The position numbers and the translations under genes are program-made. From Gaiellasilicea sp963789355 (GTDB taxonomy: Bacteria > Actinomycetota > Thermoleophilia > Gaiellales > Gaiellaceae), in NCBI GenBank assembly GCA_963789355.1, contig CAWBKK010000010.1, positions 496,001 through 560,000 of the forward strand: a DNA stretch of 64,000 bases. Reading direction: 5' to 3'. The notes beneath the pieces were generated by a model. The model worked only from the letters and a program-made list of their open reading frames with translations, was not told where the DNA came from and did no database searches. Of this stretch, positions 26,637 through 34,639 are shown piece after piece (positions within the stretch are counted from its first letter, which is position 1; the number at the start of each line of letters is the position of its first letter).

Positions 26637-27886
26637 GAGGCCAGGTACTTCGCCTGCTCCTCGGTGAGTTCGTCGATCGTGACGCCCATCGTCGCGAGTT
26701 TCAGGCGCGCGATCTCGTTGTCGATCTCCTCCGGGACGACGTAGACCTTCTTCTCGAGCGAGGTCGCGTTCTGGACGACGTACTCGGCCGAGAGGGCCTG
26801 GTTGGCGAAGGACATGTCCATGACCTGGGCAGGATGCCCCTCGGCTGCCGCGAGGTTGACGAGGCGGCCGTCCGCGATCAGGTAGAGGCGGCGGCCGTCG
26901 GCCATCGTGAACTCCTCGACGAACTCGCGTGCCTGCCGCGTCTCGCTGGCGAGCGCGCGCAGCGCCGGCAGCTCGATCTCGACGTTGAAGTGACCGGTGT
27001 TGGCAAGGAGTGCGCCGTCCTTCATCAGCTCCATGTGCCGCTTCGCGACGACGGACTTGTCGCCGGTCGCGGTGATGAAGATGTCGCCGATCTTGGCGGC
27101 TTCCTCCATCGTCATCACCATGAAGCCGTCCATGACCGCCTCGATCGCCTTCATCGGGTCGACCTCGGTGACGACGACGTTCGAGCCCATGCCCTTCGCG
27201 CGCATGGCGACGCCGCGGCCGCACCAGCCGTAGCCGGCGACGACGAGCGTCCGCCCGGCGAGCAGGACGTTGGTGGCACGGATGACGCCGTCGAGCGTCG
27301 ACTGGCCGGTCCCGTAGCGGTTGTCGAAGAGGTGCTTCGTCTTTGCCTCGTTGACCGCGACGACCGGGAAGGCGAGCTTGCCGTCCCGCTCGAGCGCCTT
27401 CAGCCGGATCACGCCGGTCGTCGTCTCCTCGGTGCCTGCGATCACGTCGCCGAGCTGCTCGCGGCGGGCGGTGTGGAGGACGCCGATCACGTCGGCGCCG
27501 TCGTCCATCGTGATGTGCGGCTTGTGATCGACCGCGGCCTCGATGTGCTGGTAGTACGAGTCGTTGTCCTCGCCCTTGATCGCGAAGGTGGAGATCCCGT
27601 ACTCGTCGACGAGCGCGGCGGCGACGTCGTCCTGGGTCGAGAGCGGGTTGGAGGCGCAGATGACGACATCGGCGCCGCCCGCCTGGAGGGTGCGCATCAG
27701 GTTCGCCGTCTCGGTCGTCACGTGCAGGCAGGCCGAGATCCGGTAGCCCGAGAGGGGCTGCTCGGTCTCGAACCGCTCGCGGATCGCGGCCAGCACCGGC
27801 ATCTGCCGGTCGGCCCACTCGACCCTGCGCACCCCGTCCGAGGCGAGTGCAAGGTCCTTCACGTCGTATCGCTTGGTCGTAGCCAT
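26618..27886 (-). CDS. ahcY: adenosylhomocysteinase
   Basis: A 422-residue S-adenosylhomocysteine hydrolase. Diagnostic stretches are LHVTTETANLMRTLQAGG, EDNDSYYQHIEAAVDHKPH, NEAKTKHLFDNRYGTGQS and the NAD-binding VVAGYGWCGRGVAMRAKGMG. It splits SAH to adenosine and homocysteine, removing the inhibitory product of methyltransferases. It is slightly shorter than typical actinobacterial enzymes (about 480), closer to archaeal/thermophile-type SahH. It lies 13 bases after a MerR-type gene on the same strand. Confidence 0.95.
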   Translation of the reverse strand: MATTKRYDVKDLALASDGVRRVEWADRQMPVLAAIRERFETEQPLSGYRISACLHVTTETANLMRTLQAGGADVVICASNPLSTQDDVAAALVDEYGISTFAIKGEDNDSYYQHIEAAVDHKPHITMDDGADVIGVLHTARREQLGDVIAGTEETTTGVIRLKALERDGKLAFPVVAVNEAKTKHLFDNRYGTGQSTLDGVIRATNVLLAGRTLVVAGYGWCGRGVAMRAKGMGSNVVVTEVDPMKAIEAVMDGFMVMTMEEAAKIGDIFITATGDKSVVAKRHMELMKDGALLANTGHFNVEIELPALRALASETRQAREFVEEFTMADGRRLYLIADGRLVNLAAAEGHPAQVMDMSFANQALSAEYVVQNATSLEKKVYVVPEEIDNEIARLKLATMGVTIDELTEEQAKYLASWDEGT

Positions 27887-27899
27887 TCGTTCCCTTCGA

Positions 27900-28238
27900 T
27901 TAGGCGGCTGACATCAGCCGCTCGTGCTTTCGCTGCTCCCACTCGACCCAGTCTGCGCCCGGCCCTGCCGCGTGCATCCAGGAGTCGAGCGCCGTGCGCA
28001 GCCCCGGCTCACGCCTGAGCCGGGCCGCGAAGGCGACCTCGTTCAGCTCGAGCCCGAACTGCGCGCGGAGAAGCTTCAGATCCTTGAGCTGCAGGAGCTC
28101 GGCGTCGCCGTAGACACGGTATCCGGCCTTCGTTCGCGTCGGCACGACGAGCCGGACGGATTCGAGGTAGCGAAGCATTCGAGCCGACCAGCCCGTCCGG
28201 GCCGCGGCCTCCCCGATCGTCAGCGCCTGCATCGACAC
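27900..28238 (-). CDS. MerR-family transcriptional regulator
   Basis: A 112-residue protein with the MerR winged HTH (LTIGEAAARTGWSARMLRYL followed by KAGYRVYGDAELLQL) and a short C-terminal helical region (ELNEVAFAARLRREPGLRTA). MerR proteins bend promoters on ligand binding. Its position directly ahead of ahcY (13 bases) makes control of the ahcY-mtnA operon a plausible inference; the ligand is unknown. The start could be the second methionine. Confidence 0.85.
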   Translation of the reverse strand: MSMQALTIGEAAARTGWSARMLRYLESVRLVVPTRTKAGYRVYGDAELLQLKDLKLLRAQFGLELNEVAFAARLRREPGLRTALDSWMHAAGPGADWVEWEQRKHERLMSAA

Positions 28239-28256
28239 AACCTTACCAGACCTGTG

Positions 28257-28667
28257 TCAGGCTTCGGAGGTTCCTTCGCGCCCGTACAGGTCCTCCAGCC
28301 GGACGACGTCGTCGAGGTGCGGCGTCGAGACCTCGAGGATCGTCGTGTCCTCGATCGCGGTGACGCGGTGAACGGTGCCGGGCTTGTAGCGAAACGCCGC
28401 GCCGGCCGAGATCACCTCTTGGTTCAGCAGCGCCTGCCCCACCTCGCCGAGCTCGAGCTTCGCCCGCCCGGACTGGACCAGCCAGGACTCGTCCTTCTCG
28501 TTGTGGAACTGAAGGCTGAGCGCGGCGCCGGCCTTCACGAACAGCACCTTGCCGCAGTAGACGTCGGTCAGCGCCCAGATCAGCTCGTGGCCCCAGGGCT
28601 TCTCGACCTTCTTGACCGTGAAGGCCCAGCGGTCGAGCGAATCGATGTTGGGGGAGTCGATGCTCAC
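28257..28667 (-). CDS. cupin-domain protein, mannose-6-phosphate isomerase-like
   Basis: A 136-residue single-cupin protein. The two cupin motifs are visible as FHNEKDESWLVQSG and PGTVHRVTAIEDTTILEVSTP; the conserved histidines and glutamate (H, E, H) are metal ligands. The VKKVEKPWGHELIW opening is typical of type II phosphomannose isomerase-like or sugar-epimerising cupins. It follows the nucleotidyltransferase by ATGA overlap, consistent with a role in supplying or modifying sugar phosphates for an NDP-sugar pathway. Confidence 0.85.
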   Translation of the reverse strand: MSIDSPNIDSLDRWAFTVKKVEKPWGHELIWALTDVYCGKVLFVKAGAALSLQFHNEKDESWLVQSGRAKLELGEVGQALLNQEVISAGAAFRYKPGTVHRVTAIEDTTILEVSTPHLDDVVRLEDLYGREGTSEA

Positions 28668-29779
28668 GAGAACGACACCGCCCCCGCTGCAATCGTCTCG
28701 TCCGCCGCCACCCGCATCCCGTGGTCGAGCATATTCCTGTCACCCACCCGGGCGCCAGGACCGACGACGCACAGCCCGCGCACATCGCAGTCCGCGCCGA
28801 GCTCGGCTCCCTCCCCGACGATCGAGCCCGAGACATGGGTGCGCGGTCCGACGACCGCGCTCGCACCGATCACGGACGACTCGACCGAAGCACCCGCGCC
28901 GACGACCGCGCCCGCGCCGATCACGGCGAGGCTGCCGATCCGCGCCCCGGCGCCGATCCGCGCCCCGGCGCCGATGAAGACGGGTGGCACGAGTCGTGCC
29001 TCCGTCGTCGACGCACCGTCCGCGACCAGCGTGTAGTCGGCGCCGAGCCGGTCGCCGAGCTCGGTGACGAAGTTGCGCTCGAGCACATCGCGGTGCGCCT
29101 GCAGGTACGCATCGGGCGTGCCGATGTCGAGCCAATAGCCGGGCAGAGCGACCCCGTAGACGGACTGCTCCTCGACGAGCCGCGGGAACACCTCCCGCTC
29201 GATCGAGATCGGGCGCCCGGGCGGGATCAGGTCGAGCACGTCCGGCTCGAGCACGTACATGCCGGCGTTGATCAGGTTCGTGTCGATCTCCTCCGGGCGC
29301 GGCTTCTCGAGGAAGCTCAGCACCCGCCCGTCACCGCCGTGGATGCGAACGAGCCCGTACCGGCTGGGATCCTCGACCGGCGTCAGCAGGATCGTCGCCC
29401 GGCACTGCCGCTCTCGGTGGAAGTCGACGAGCGCTCCCAGGTCGGTCTCGCGGAGGGAGTCGCCGTTGAGGGCGAAGAACGGCTCATCGATGCCCTCGGC
29501 AGCGAAGCGGATCGCGCCGCCGGTGCCGAGCGGCTCCTCCTCGACCTTGTACTCGAGCGCCAGGTCGCCGTAACGGTCGCCGAAGTGCTCCTGGATCTGC
29601 GTCGGGAGGTAGCCGCAGGAGATGATCGCCCTCGTGACGCCGAAACGGCGCAGGTGCTCGAAGGTGTAGGCGAGCTGCGGGCGGTCGACGAGCGGCAGCA
29701 TGTCCTTCCGCGTCCGGTCCGTCAGCGGCCGCAAGCGGGTGCCGAGCCCGCCCACGAGGATGACCGCCGGCAGGCTCAC
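28664..29779 (-). CDS. sugar nucleotidyltransferase with left-handed beta-helix tail
   Basis: A 371-residue enzyme, started at GTG 29779 in the ugd stop (GTGA). The first 240 residues are a nucleotidyltransferase (ILVGGLGTRLRPLTDRTRKD, LNGDSLRETDLG). After that are hexapeptide repeats visible as IGAGARIGAGARIG and GAGAVVGAGASVE, the left-handed helix of GMPP/GlmU-type enzymes. A mannose-1-phosphate guanylyltransferase or glucose-1-phosphate thymidylyltransferase role fits. It is coupled to ugd upstream and the cupin downstream. Confidence 0.87.
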   Translation of the reverse strand: MSLPAVILVGGLGTRLRPLTDRTRKDMLPLVDRPQLAYTFEHLRRFGVTRAIISCGYLPTQIQEHFGDRYGDLALEYKVEEEPLGTGGAIRFAAEGIDEPFFALNGDSLRETDLGALVDFHRERQCRATILLTPVEDPSRYGLVRIHGGDGRVLSFLEKPRPEEIDTNLINAGMYVLEPDVLDLIPPGRPISIEREVFPRLVEEQSVYGVALPGYWLDIGTPDAYLQAHRDVLERNFVTELGDRLGADYTLVADGASTTEARLVPPVFIGAGARIGAGARIGSLAVIGAGAVVGAGASVESSVIGASAVVGPRTHVSGSIVGEGAELGADCDVRGLCVVGPGARVGDRNMLDHGMRVAADETIAAGAVSFS

Positions 29780-31059
29780 GCGGAGGGGCGGCCGATGCTC
29801 TCGTAGACCCAGCCGGACTCGCGCATCCGCTTCGGATCGAGCATGTTGCGGCCGTCGACGAAGACCGGTTGCGAGACACGAGCCGCGCTCCGCGCCTGCA
29901 CCCAGTCGACCTCGGCGAGCTCCTGCCACTCGGTCACGAGGACCGCCGCATCGACGCCGGCGAGCGCCTCGCCGATCCCTTCGACCTGCTCGACGCCGGC
30001 GAGGTCCTCGATCCGCGCGATCGGGTCCCAGGCGCGCACGCGCGCTCCTTCGGCGACGAGCCGGCCGGCGAGCACGAGACTCGGCGCTTCCCGGACGTCG
30101 TCGGTGTTCGGCTTGAAAGCGACGCCCAGAAGCGCCACCGTCTTGCCGCTGAGGCTGCCGAGGTGCTGCTGGAGCTTCCCGATCACCCGCCGCTTCTGCA
30201 GCTCATTGACCTCGATCACCGCGTTCAGGAGCTGGAAGTGGTAGCCCGAGTTGGCCGCAAGCTGCTTCAGCGCGAGCGAATCCTTCGGGAAGCAGCTGCC
30301 CCCGTAGCCGATCCCCGCGCGGAGGAAGCTCGGTCCGATCCGCCGGTCGAGGCCGACGCCCTCGGCGACGCGGACGACGTCGGCACCCGTCGCCTCGCAG
30401 ACGTTCGCGATCTCGTTGATGAAGCTGATCCGCGTCATCAGGGCGGCGTTCGCCGCGAGCTTGATCATCTCGGCCGAAGCGACGTCGCAGCGGACGACGG
30501 GGCTCTCGATCCCGCGGTGCAGCGCCTCGACGGCGTCGCCGTCGGCGGCGTCGAACGAGCCGATCACGATCCGGTCCGGTTGCTGGAAGTCGCGGACCGC
30601 GGTGCCCTCCGCGGTGAACTCCGGGTTCGAGGCGTAGCCGACGTGCTCGAGTCCGCGCTCATCGAGCCGGCGGCGCACCTTCGCGCCGGTCCCCACGGGG
30701 ACGGTGCTCTTCATCACCATCACCGCCCGGCTGTCGAGCCCGCGGAGCTCGTCGACGACCGTCCAGACGGCGGAGAGATCGGCGTCGCCCGAGTAGGTCG
30801 GCGGCGTGCCGACGGCGACGTAGAGGAAGTCGGCGCCGCGGACGGCCTCGGCGACGTCCAGCGTGTAGGTCAGCCGCTCGGCGTTCCGGCGCAGCAGCTC
30901 GTCGAGCCCAGGCTCGTAGATCGGCACCTCCCCCGCCTCGAGCTGCTCGATCCTGTCGGTGAGGACGTCGCGCACGACGACGTCGTGACCGAGGTCGGCG
31001 AAGCAGGCGCCGGTGACGAGCCCGACGTAGCCAGCGCCGAAGACTGCGATTCTGCTCAC
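29776..31059 (-). CDS. ugd: UDP-glucose 6-dehydrogenase
   Basis: A 427-residue member of the UDP-glucose/GDP-mannose dehydrogenase family. NAD binding is at IAVFGAGYVGLVTGACFADL. The catalytic cysteine lies in GIGYGGSCFPKDSLAL, with the active-site Lys/Asn in MIKLAANAAL. It oxidises UDP-glucose to UDP-glucuronate for polysaccharide synthesis. The neighbours (two nucleotidyltransferases, cupin, LCP protein) indicate an envelope or capsular sugar pathway. Confidence 0.93.
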   Translation of the reverse strand: MSRIAVFGAGYVGLVTGACFADLGHDVVVRDVLTDRIEQLEAGEVPIYEPGLDELLRRNAERLTYTLDVAEAVRGADFLYVAVGTPPTYSGDADLSAVWTVVDELRGLDSRAVMVMKSTVPVGTGAKVRRRLDERGLEHVGYASNPEFTAEGTAVRDFQQPDRIVIGSFDAADGDAVEALHRGIESPVVRCDVASAEMIKLAANAALMTRISFINEIANVCEATGADVVRVAEGVGLDRRIGPSFLRAGIGYGGSCFPKDSLALKQLAANSGYHFQLLNAVIEVNELQKRRVIGKLQQHLGSLSGKTVALLGVAFKPNTDDVREAPSLVLAGRLVAEGARVRAWDPIARIEDLAGVEQVEGIGEALAGVDAAVLVTEWQELAEVDWVQARSAARVSQPVFVDGRNMLDPKRMRESGWVYESIGRPSA

Positions 31060-31075
31060 GGCCGCGTGAACCTAC

Positions 31076-33025
31076 CTACTTGATACTCGAGAGCGGTTTG
31101 AGACCCTTCGCGATCGCGAGCATCGTCTCGTTCGAGAGCGAGTCGAGCAGCGTGTTGATCACCCAGTACGTGGCCCCGCCCTGGCGGAGCACGACCATGT
31201 GCAGCTTCGGGCCGGTGTAGTGGAGCTCGTACCGACGGCCGCCGATCGAGCGGACGAAGTTGCGCTCGGACAGCACCGGCGCGTCCTCCCAGTCGGTCAT
31301 CTGGACGCCCCAGTACTCGCTGATGCCCGTCCTGTAGGTGAGCCGGATCGTCTTGTGCTTGCCCTCGGGATCGATCCGGTACATCCGCACCGGACGCTCG
31401 CGGTCGATCCACGACGTCTTCTCGAGAACCGTCGGCACCATCACCTTGAAGGGCACCCTGGGCGCCCGTTCGCGGAGGTAGGCGACGGAGGCGTCTGCGC
31501 CGGGCGCGACGTTCGCCGGCTGGCGCTGCGGCGTCTTGTCGACGGGCGCCTCGGCGAGGGTACCGTGGAAGGTCTGGCCGACGATCACGGTCAGCATCGC
31601 CCCGTTCGCGAGGGCGCGGACCGTGGCGTCGAGCGCGACGACGTCGTCGGTGCCGAAGAGCGCCGCCACCTTCTTGGCGGCAGCGGCCGCCCCGGCCTGC
31701 GACTTGTCGTAGTGGATCCGCGTCTTGAAGTACTCCCAGTTCGGCGCGTTGCCGCTCTTGCCATCCGGGGCGAAGACCGGTTGATACCCCCGCTCCGAGA
31801 GCAGTGAGCTGGCCGTTCCCGCCGAGCCCGCCACCCCGTTTCCGTTCAGCACGTTGACGGTCGTCTCGCGCGCCGGCGGCGCCCGGTTCGGTGACGGCTT
31901 CGGCTTCTCGTTCAGCGCCACCTGGGTCGCGGTCCGGGGCGACTCGACATCGGGGTTGGAGAACTCCTGCACGGCCTTGCGGATGTTCGCCTCGGGGACG
32001 ACGAGATCGAAGCCCGACGTCTCCTCGATGCCCTCCAGCTTCGACTGGAAGAAGTGACCCGGCGGCAGCGAGTAAGCGAGGAGGGCATAGCGGAGCACGG
32101 TTCGGAAGTCGATCGCCTCCGACCCTCCTTCGGCGACCTCGACGTTCTTGGTGATCGTCCGGATCACCTTGGGCAGCTCGAGCGGCCCGAGGCTGGCCTT
32201 GATCTGATCCTTGAAGGCGCGCACGAAGAGCTGCTGGCGCGCGACGCGGTAGAGGTCGGAGTCGGTGTGGCGGTAGCGGACGAAGTCGAGCGCCTGGTAG
32301 CCGCCGAGCTTCTGATAGCCGGGGAAGAGGTTGATCGTCGCGTAGCCGAAGTCGCCGCCGCGATCGTTGAAGTAACGCCGGTCGACGTCCATCCAGACGC
32401 CACCGATCGCGTCGACGAGCTGGCGGAAGCCGCGGAAGTTGACGGTGATCAGGTAGTTGACGGGCAGGCCGGTGAGCTTACGGACGGTCTCGAGCGTGCC
32501 CTTCGTCCCGCAGGTCGCGTACGCGTTGTTGATCCGCGCTCCGAACGCCGTCTTCCCGGGGCAGTGGATCTGGACGTAGAGGTCGCGCGGGAAGGACATC
32601 ATCGAGATCGACTTCGTCTCCGGGTCGGCGCGGACGAGCATGATCGTGTCGGAGCGCGACTGCACGCCCTTCCCTTCGCCGGCGCGCCTGTCGTAGCCGA
32701 CCACGAGCGCCGTCGCGGGCTGCCCGGGAAGCGCGACGTCGAGTCGTTTCGCGGCGATCTTCACGTCCGGCGTCGAGGCGACGACCTCGGCGACGCTCTC
32801 GTGGAACCAGAGGTAAGCGCCGCCCGCCGCGGAGCCGATCGCGACGAGCAGGGCGACGCCCGACCACGCCAGCGCCGTCCGCACGAAGGCCCAGCGCGAG
32901 CGGGGCGGCGGCTCCGGCTGCCGGTAGATCGTGATCGGCGAGAGCGCGCCCGGCGGCAGGACCGCGCGTCCGTTGCCGTTGACGGCCGCACCGCGGCCGA
33001 TACCTCTCTTCAGCGTGGTCCGCAT
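31076..33025 (-). CDS. LytR-CpsA-Psr (LCP) family cell-wall ligase with LytR_C domain
   Basis: A 649-residue type II membrane protein: a short basic cytoplasmic N-terminus, one helix (about 48-70, SGVALLVAIGSAAGGAYLWF) and an extracellular LCP domain. The domain shows RSDTIMLVRADPETKSISMM, SFPRDLYVQIH and the later VNFRGFRQLVDAIGGVWMDV. The C-terminal part contains a LytR_C-like domain (TVNVLNGNGVAGSAG...) that may bind cell wall. LCP enzymes attach polyprenyl-linked glycopolymers to peptidoglycan. It lies just downstream of ugd (16 bases between the coding ends), so the cluster couples precursor synthesis to wall attachment. Confidence 0.9.
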   Translation of the reverse strand: MRTTLKRGIGRGAAVNGNGRAVLPPGALSPITIYRQPEPPPRSRWAFVRTALAWSGVALLVAIGSAAGGAYLWFHESVAEVVASTPDVKIAAKRLDVALPGQPATALVVGYDRRAGEGKGVQSRSDTIMLVRADPETKSISMMSFPRDLYVQIHCPGKTAFGARINNAYATCGTKGTLETVRKLTGLPVNYLITVNFRGFRQLVDAIGGVWMDVDRRYFNDRGGDFGYATINLFPGYQKLGGYQALDFVRYRHTDSDLYRVARQQLFVRAFKDQIKASLGPLELPKVIRTITKNVEVAEGGSEAIDFRTVLRYALLAYSLPPGHFFQSKLEGIEETSGFDLVVPEANIRKAVQEFSNPDVESPRTATQVALNEKPKPSPNRAPPARETTVNVLNGNGVAGSAGTASSLLSERGYQPVFAPDGKSGNAPNWEYFKTRIHYDKSQAGAAAAAKKVAALFGTDDVVALDATVRALANGAMLTVIVGQTFHGTLAEAPVDKTPQRQPANVAPGADASVAYLRERAPRVPFKVMVPTVLEKTSWIDRERPVRMYRIDPEGKHKTIRLTYRTGISEYWGVQMTDWEDAPVLSERNFVRSIGGRRYELHYTGPKLHMVVLRQGGATYWVINTLLDSLSNETMLAIAKGLKPLSSIK

Positions 33026-33072
33026 AGGGAAAGCGGGCCCGGCGCCCGCGAAGCGCTCAGGATAGCCGCAGC

Positions 33073-34173
33073 CTAGGTCGTCGCGGCCCTGACGGACGCG
33101 AGCGCCTCGGCGAAGAAGGCGTTCTCATCCGGCGTCCCGACCGTGATCCGCAGTGCGCCCGGCGCGCCGAATCCGCCCATCGGCCGGACGATCGCTCCCT
33201 GCCGGAGCAGCGCCTCGAACAGGGCCGGAGCATCGTCGCCGACCTCCACGAAGAGGAAGTTCGCGACCGCAGGCCCGGCCGGCTCGAGCCCGTGCTCGCG
33301 AAGCGTGCGCTCGAGCACGGCGCGTCCCTCGGCGGTGAGCCGACGACGCTCGGCGAGCTCGTCGGCCGCATCGATGCTCGCGAGCGCCGCGACCTGCGCC
33401 TGCGTGCCGACGTCGAAGGCACGACGGGTCTTCGCGATCGCCTGGATCACGTCCGCCGGCCCGACGCCGTAACCGACGCGGAGGCCGGCGAGGCCGTAGA
33501 TCTTCGAGAACGTCCGCAGGACAAGGACACGGCGGCCCGTCTGCAGATATTCCGCGACGCCGTCCGGATAGTCGGGACGGTCGATGTACTCGAAGTACGC
33601 CTGGTCGAGCACCGTGAGGACGTGCTCGGGGACGCGGTCGAAGTACGCGTCGAGCTGCTCGCGGGTCGTCATCGTCCCGGTCGGGTTGTTCGGCGTCGCG
33701 ATGTAGACGAGCTTCGTCTTCGACCCGATTGCCGCCAGCAGCGCGTCGAGGTCGTAGTGGTCGTCGACGAGCGGCACCTTGCGTGGGACGGCGCCGAGCT
33801 TGAGGGCGTCGAGCGCGTAGCTGATGAAGGACGGCCAGGCGGTGACAATCTCGTCGGCTGGATCGAGCGTCGCGACGGAGAGATGGCCGATCAGCGCGTC
33901 GGCACCCGCTCCGGTGACGACGTTCGCCGTATCGACACCGTGACGCTCCGCCAGCGCGTTCCGCAGGTGGAAGGCGCCGCCGTCGGGATAGCGGTTCAGC
34001 CCGGGGGCGCTGCGCTCGAGGGCCTCCAGCGCCGCCGGAAACGGGCCCCACGGCCCCTCGTTCGACGCGAGCTTGACGACGCGGTCGAGCCCGAGCTCGC
34101 GCTGCACCTCCTCCTCCGGCTTCCCCGGCTCGTACGGAACGAGCCCGTCGAGGGCGGCACGGAAGAGGCTCAT
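33073..34173 (-). CDS. hisC: histidinol-phosphate aminotransferase
   Basis: A 366-residue fold-type I PLP aminotransferase. The PLP lysine lies in RTFSKIYGLAGLRVGYG, with the Asn/Asp/Tyr set in ATPNNPTGT and VLDQAYFEYID. The beginning LVPYEPGKPEEEVQRELG is the HisC hallmark. It transfers an amino group to imidazole-acetol phosphate in histidine synthesis, but an aromatic aminotransferase role is also possible. No other his gene is nearby; it has a 47-base gap after the LCP gene. Confidence 0.85.
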   Translation of the reverse strand: MSLFRAALDGLVPYEPGKPEEEVQRELGLDRVVKLASNEGPWGPFPAALEALERSAPGLNRYPDGGAFHLRNALAERHGVDTANVVTGAGADALIGHLSVATLDPADEIVTAWPSFISYALDALKLGAVPRKVPLVDDHYDLDALLAAIGSKTKLVYIATPNNPTGTMTTREQLDAYFDRVPEHVLTVLDQAYFEYIDRPDYPDGVAEYLQTGRRVLVLRTFSKIYGLAGLRVGYGVGPADVIQAIAKTRRAFDVGTQAQVAALASIDAADELAERRRLTAEGRAVLERTLREHGLEPAGPAVANFLFVEVGDDAPALFEALLRQGAIVRPMGGFGAPGALRITVGTPDENAFFAEALASVRAATT

Positions 34174-34180
34174 CGGCGGA

Positions 34181-34408
34181 CTACTCGCCCGCGGGCGGAG
34201 GCAGCTCGTCGTCCGAGCTCTTGCGCCGCCAGAACCAGAGCGCGCCGCCGACTGCGGCGAGCCCGGTCGCGATCGCGCCCTTGTTCGGCCGCTTCGAGCC
34301 CTCGACCGTTCCCGGCACGGCGTCCTTCGCCTTCTTCTTGAGCACGCGCTTCGCGACGATCCACGTCAGCCAGCCCGTGAGGGCGTTCCGCTTGTTGAAG
34401 ATGCTCAT
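34181..34408 (-). CDS. small single-helix membrane protein
   Basis: A 75-residue protein beginning MSIFNKRNALTGWLTWIV at ATG 34408. A basic segment (KRVLKKKAKDAV) precedes a short hydrophobic stretch (IATGLAAVGGALWFWRRK), with an acidic-Pro tail (DDELPPPAGE). It is typical of small actinobacterial membrane proteins of unknown function. It lies eight bases upstream of hisC, same strand. Confidence 0.7.
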   Translation of the reverse strand: MSIFNKRNALTGWLTWIVAKRVLKKKAKDAVPGTVEGSKRPNKGAIATGLAAVGGALWFWRRKSSDDELPPPAGE

Positions 34409-34446
34409 GCCGCGGAGGCTAACACCAGCCGCGCATGCCCGTTTGC

Positions 34447-34479
34447 GCCATGTCCCAGGGTCTGTCCCTCGGACATGGC
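34447..34479. repeat. inverted repeat in gap between lpdA and small membrane gene
   Basis: A nine-base perfect arm GCCATGTCC pairs with GGACATGGC across a 15-base loop, inside which AGGG/CCCT can pair further. It sits in a 231-base non-coding gap next to the lpdA terminator. It has no T-run. Role unknown; possibly a second transcription-stop or mRNA-stability hairpin. Confidence 0.5.
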
Positions 34480-34482
34480 CGC

Positions 34483-34520
34483 AAAAGCGAATCGCCCCCT
34501 CTGCGGCAAGGGGGCGATTC
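34483..34520 (-). terminator. rho-independent terminator after lpdA
   Basis: A perfect 12-base stem (GAATCGCCCCCT/AGGGGGCGATTC, 34489-34500 and 34509-34520, loop of eight) is followed on the minus strand by GC then TTTT. It lies about 120 bases after the stop of the lipoamide dehydrogenase gene. The opposite strand lacks a T-run. Confidence 0.75.
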
Positions 34521-34639
34521 TGGGAGAAAGCGGGGCCGGCGGGCGGCACGGCCCCTATGTGGGGACGAGGGCACGTCCTTGGCTATAGAAGATGCCGCCC
34601 TTCGGAAAACCTTGCGCGACGTGCGAAATCTCTGTCTCG

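Noticed and set aside
28900..28985. Direct repeats (about 18 bases) in the minus-strand gene
   Set aside because: They encode hexapeptide repeats (IGAGAR) of the nucleotidyltransferase beta-helix, so are coding.
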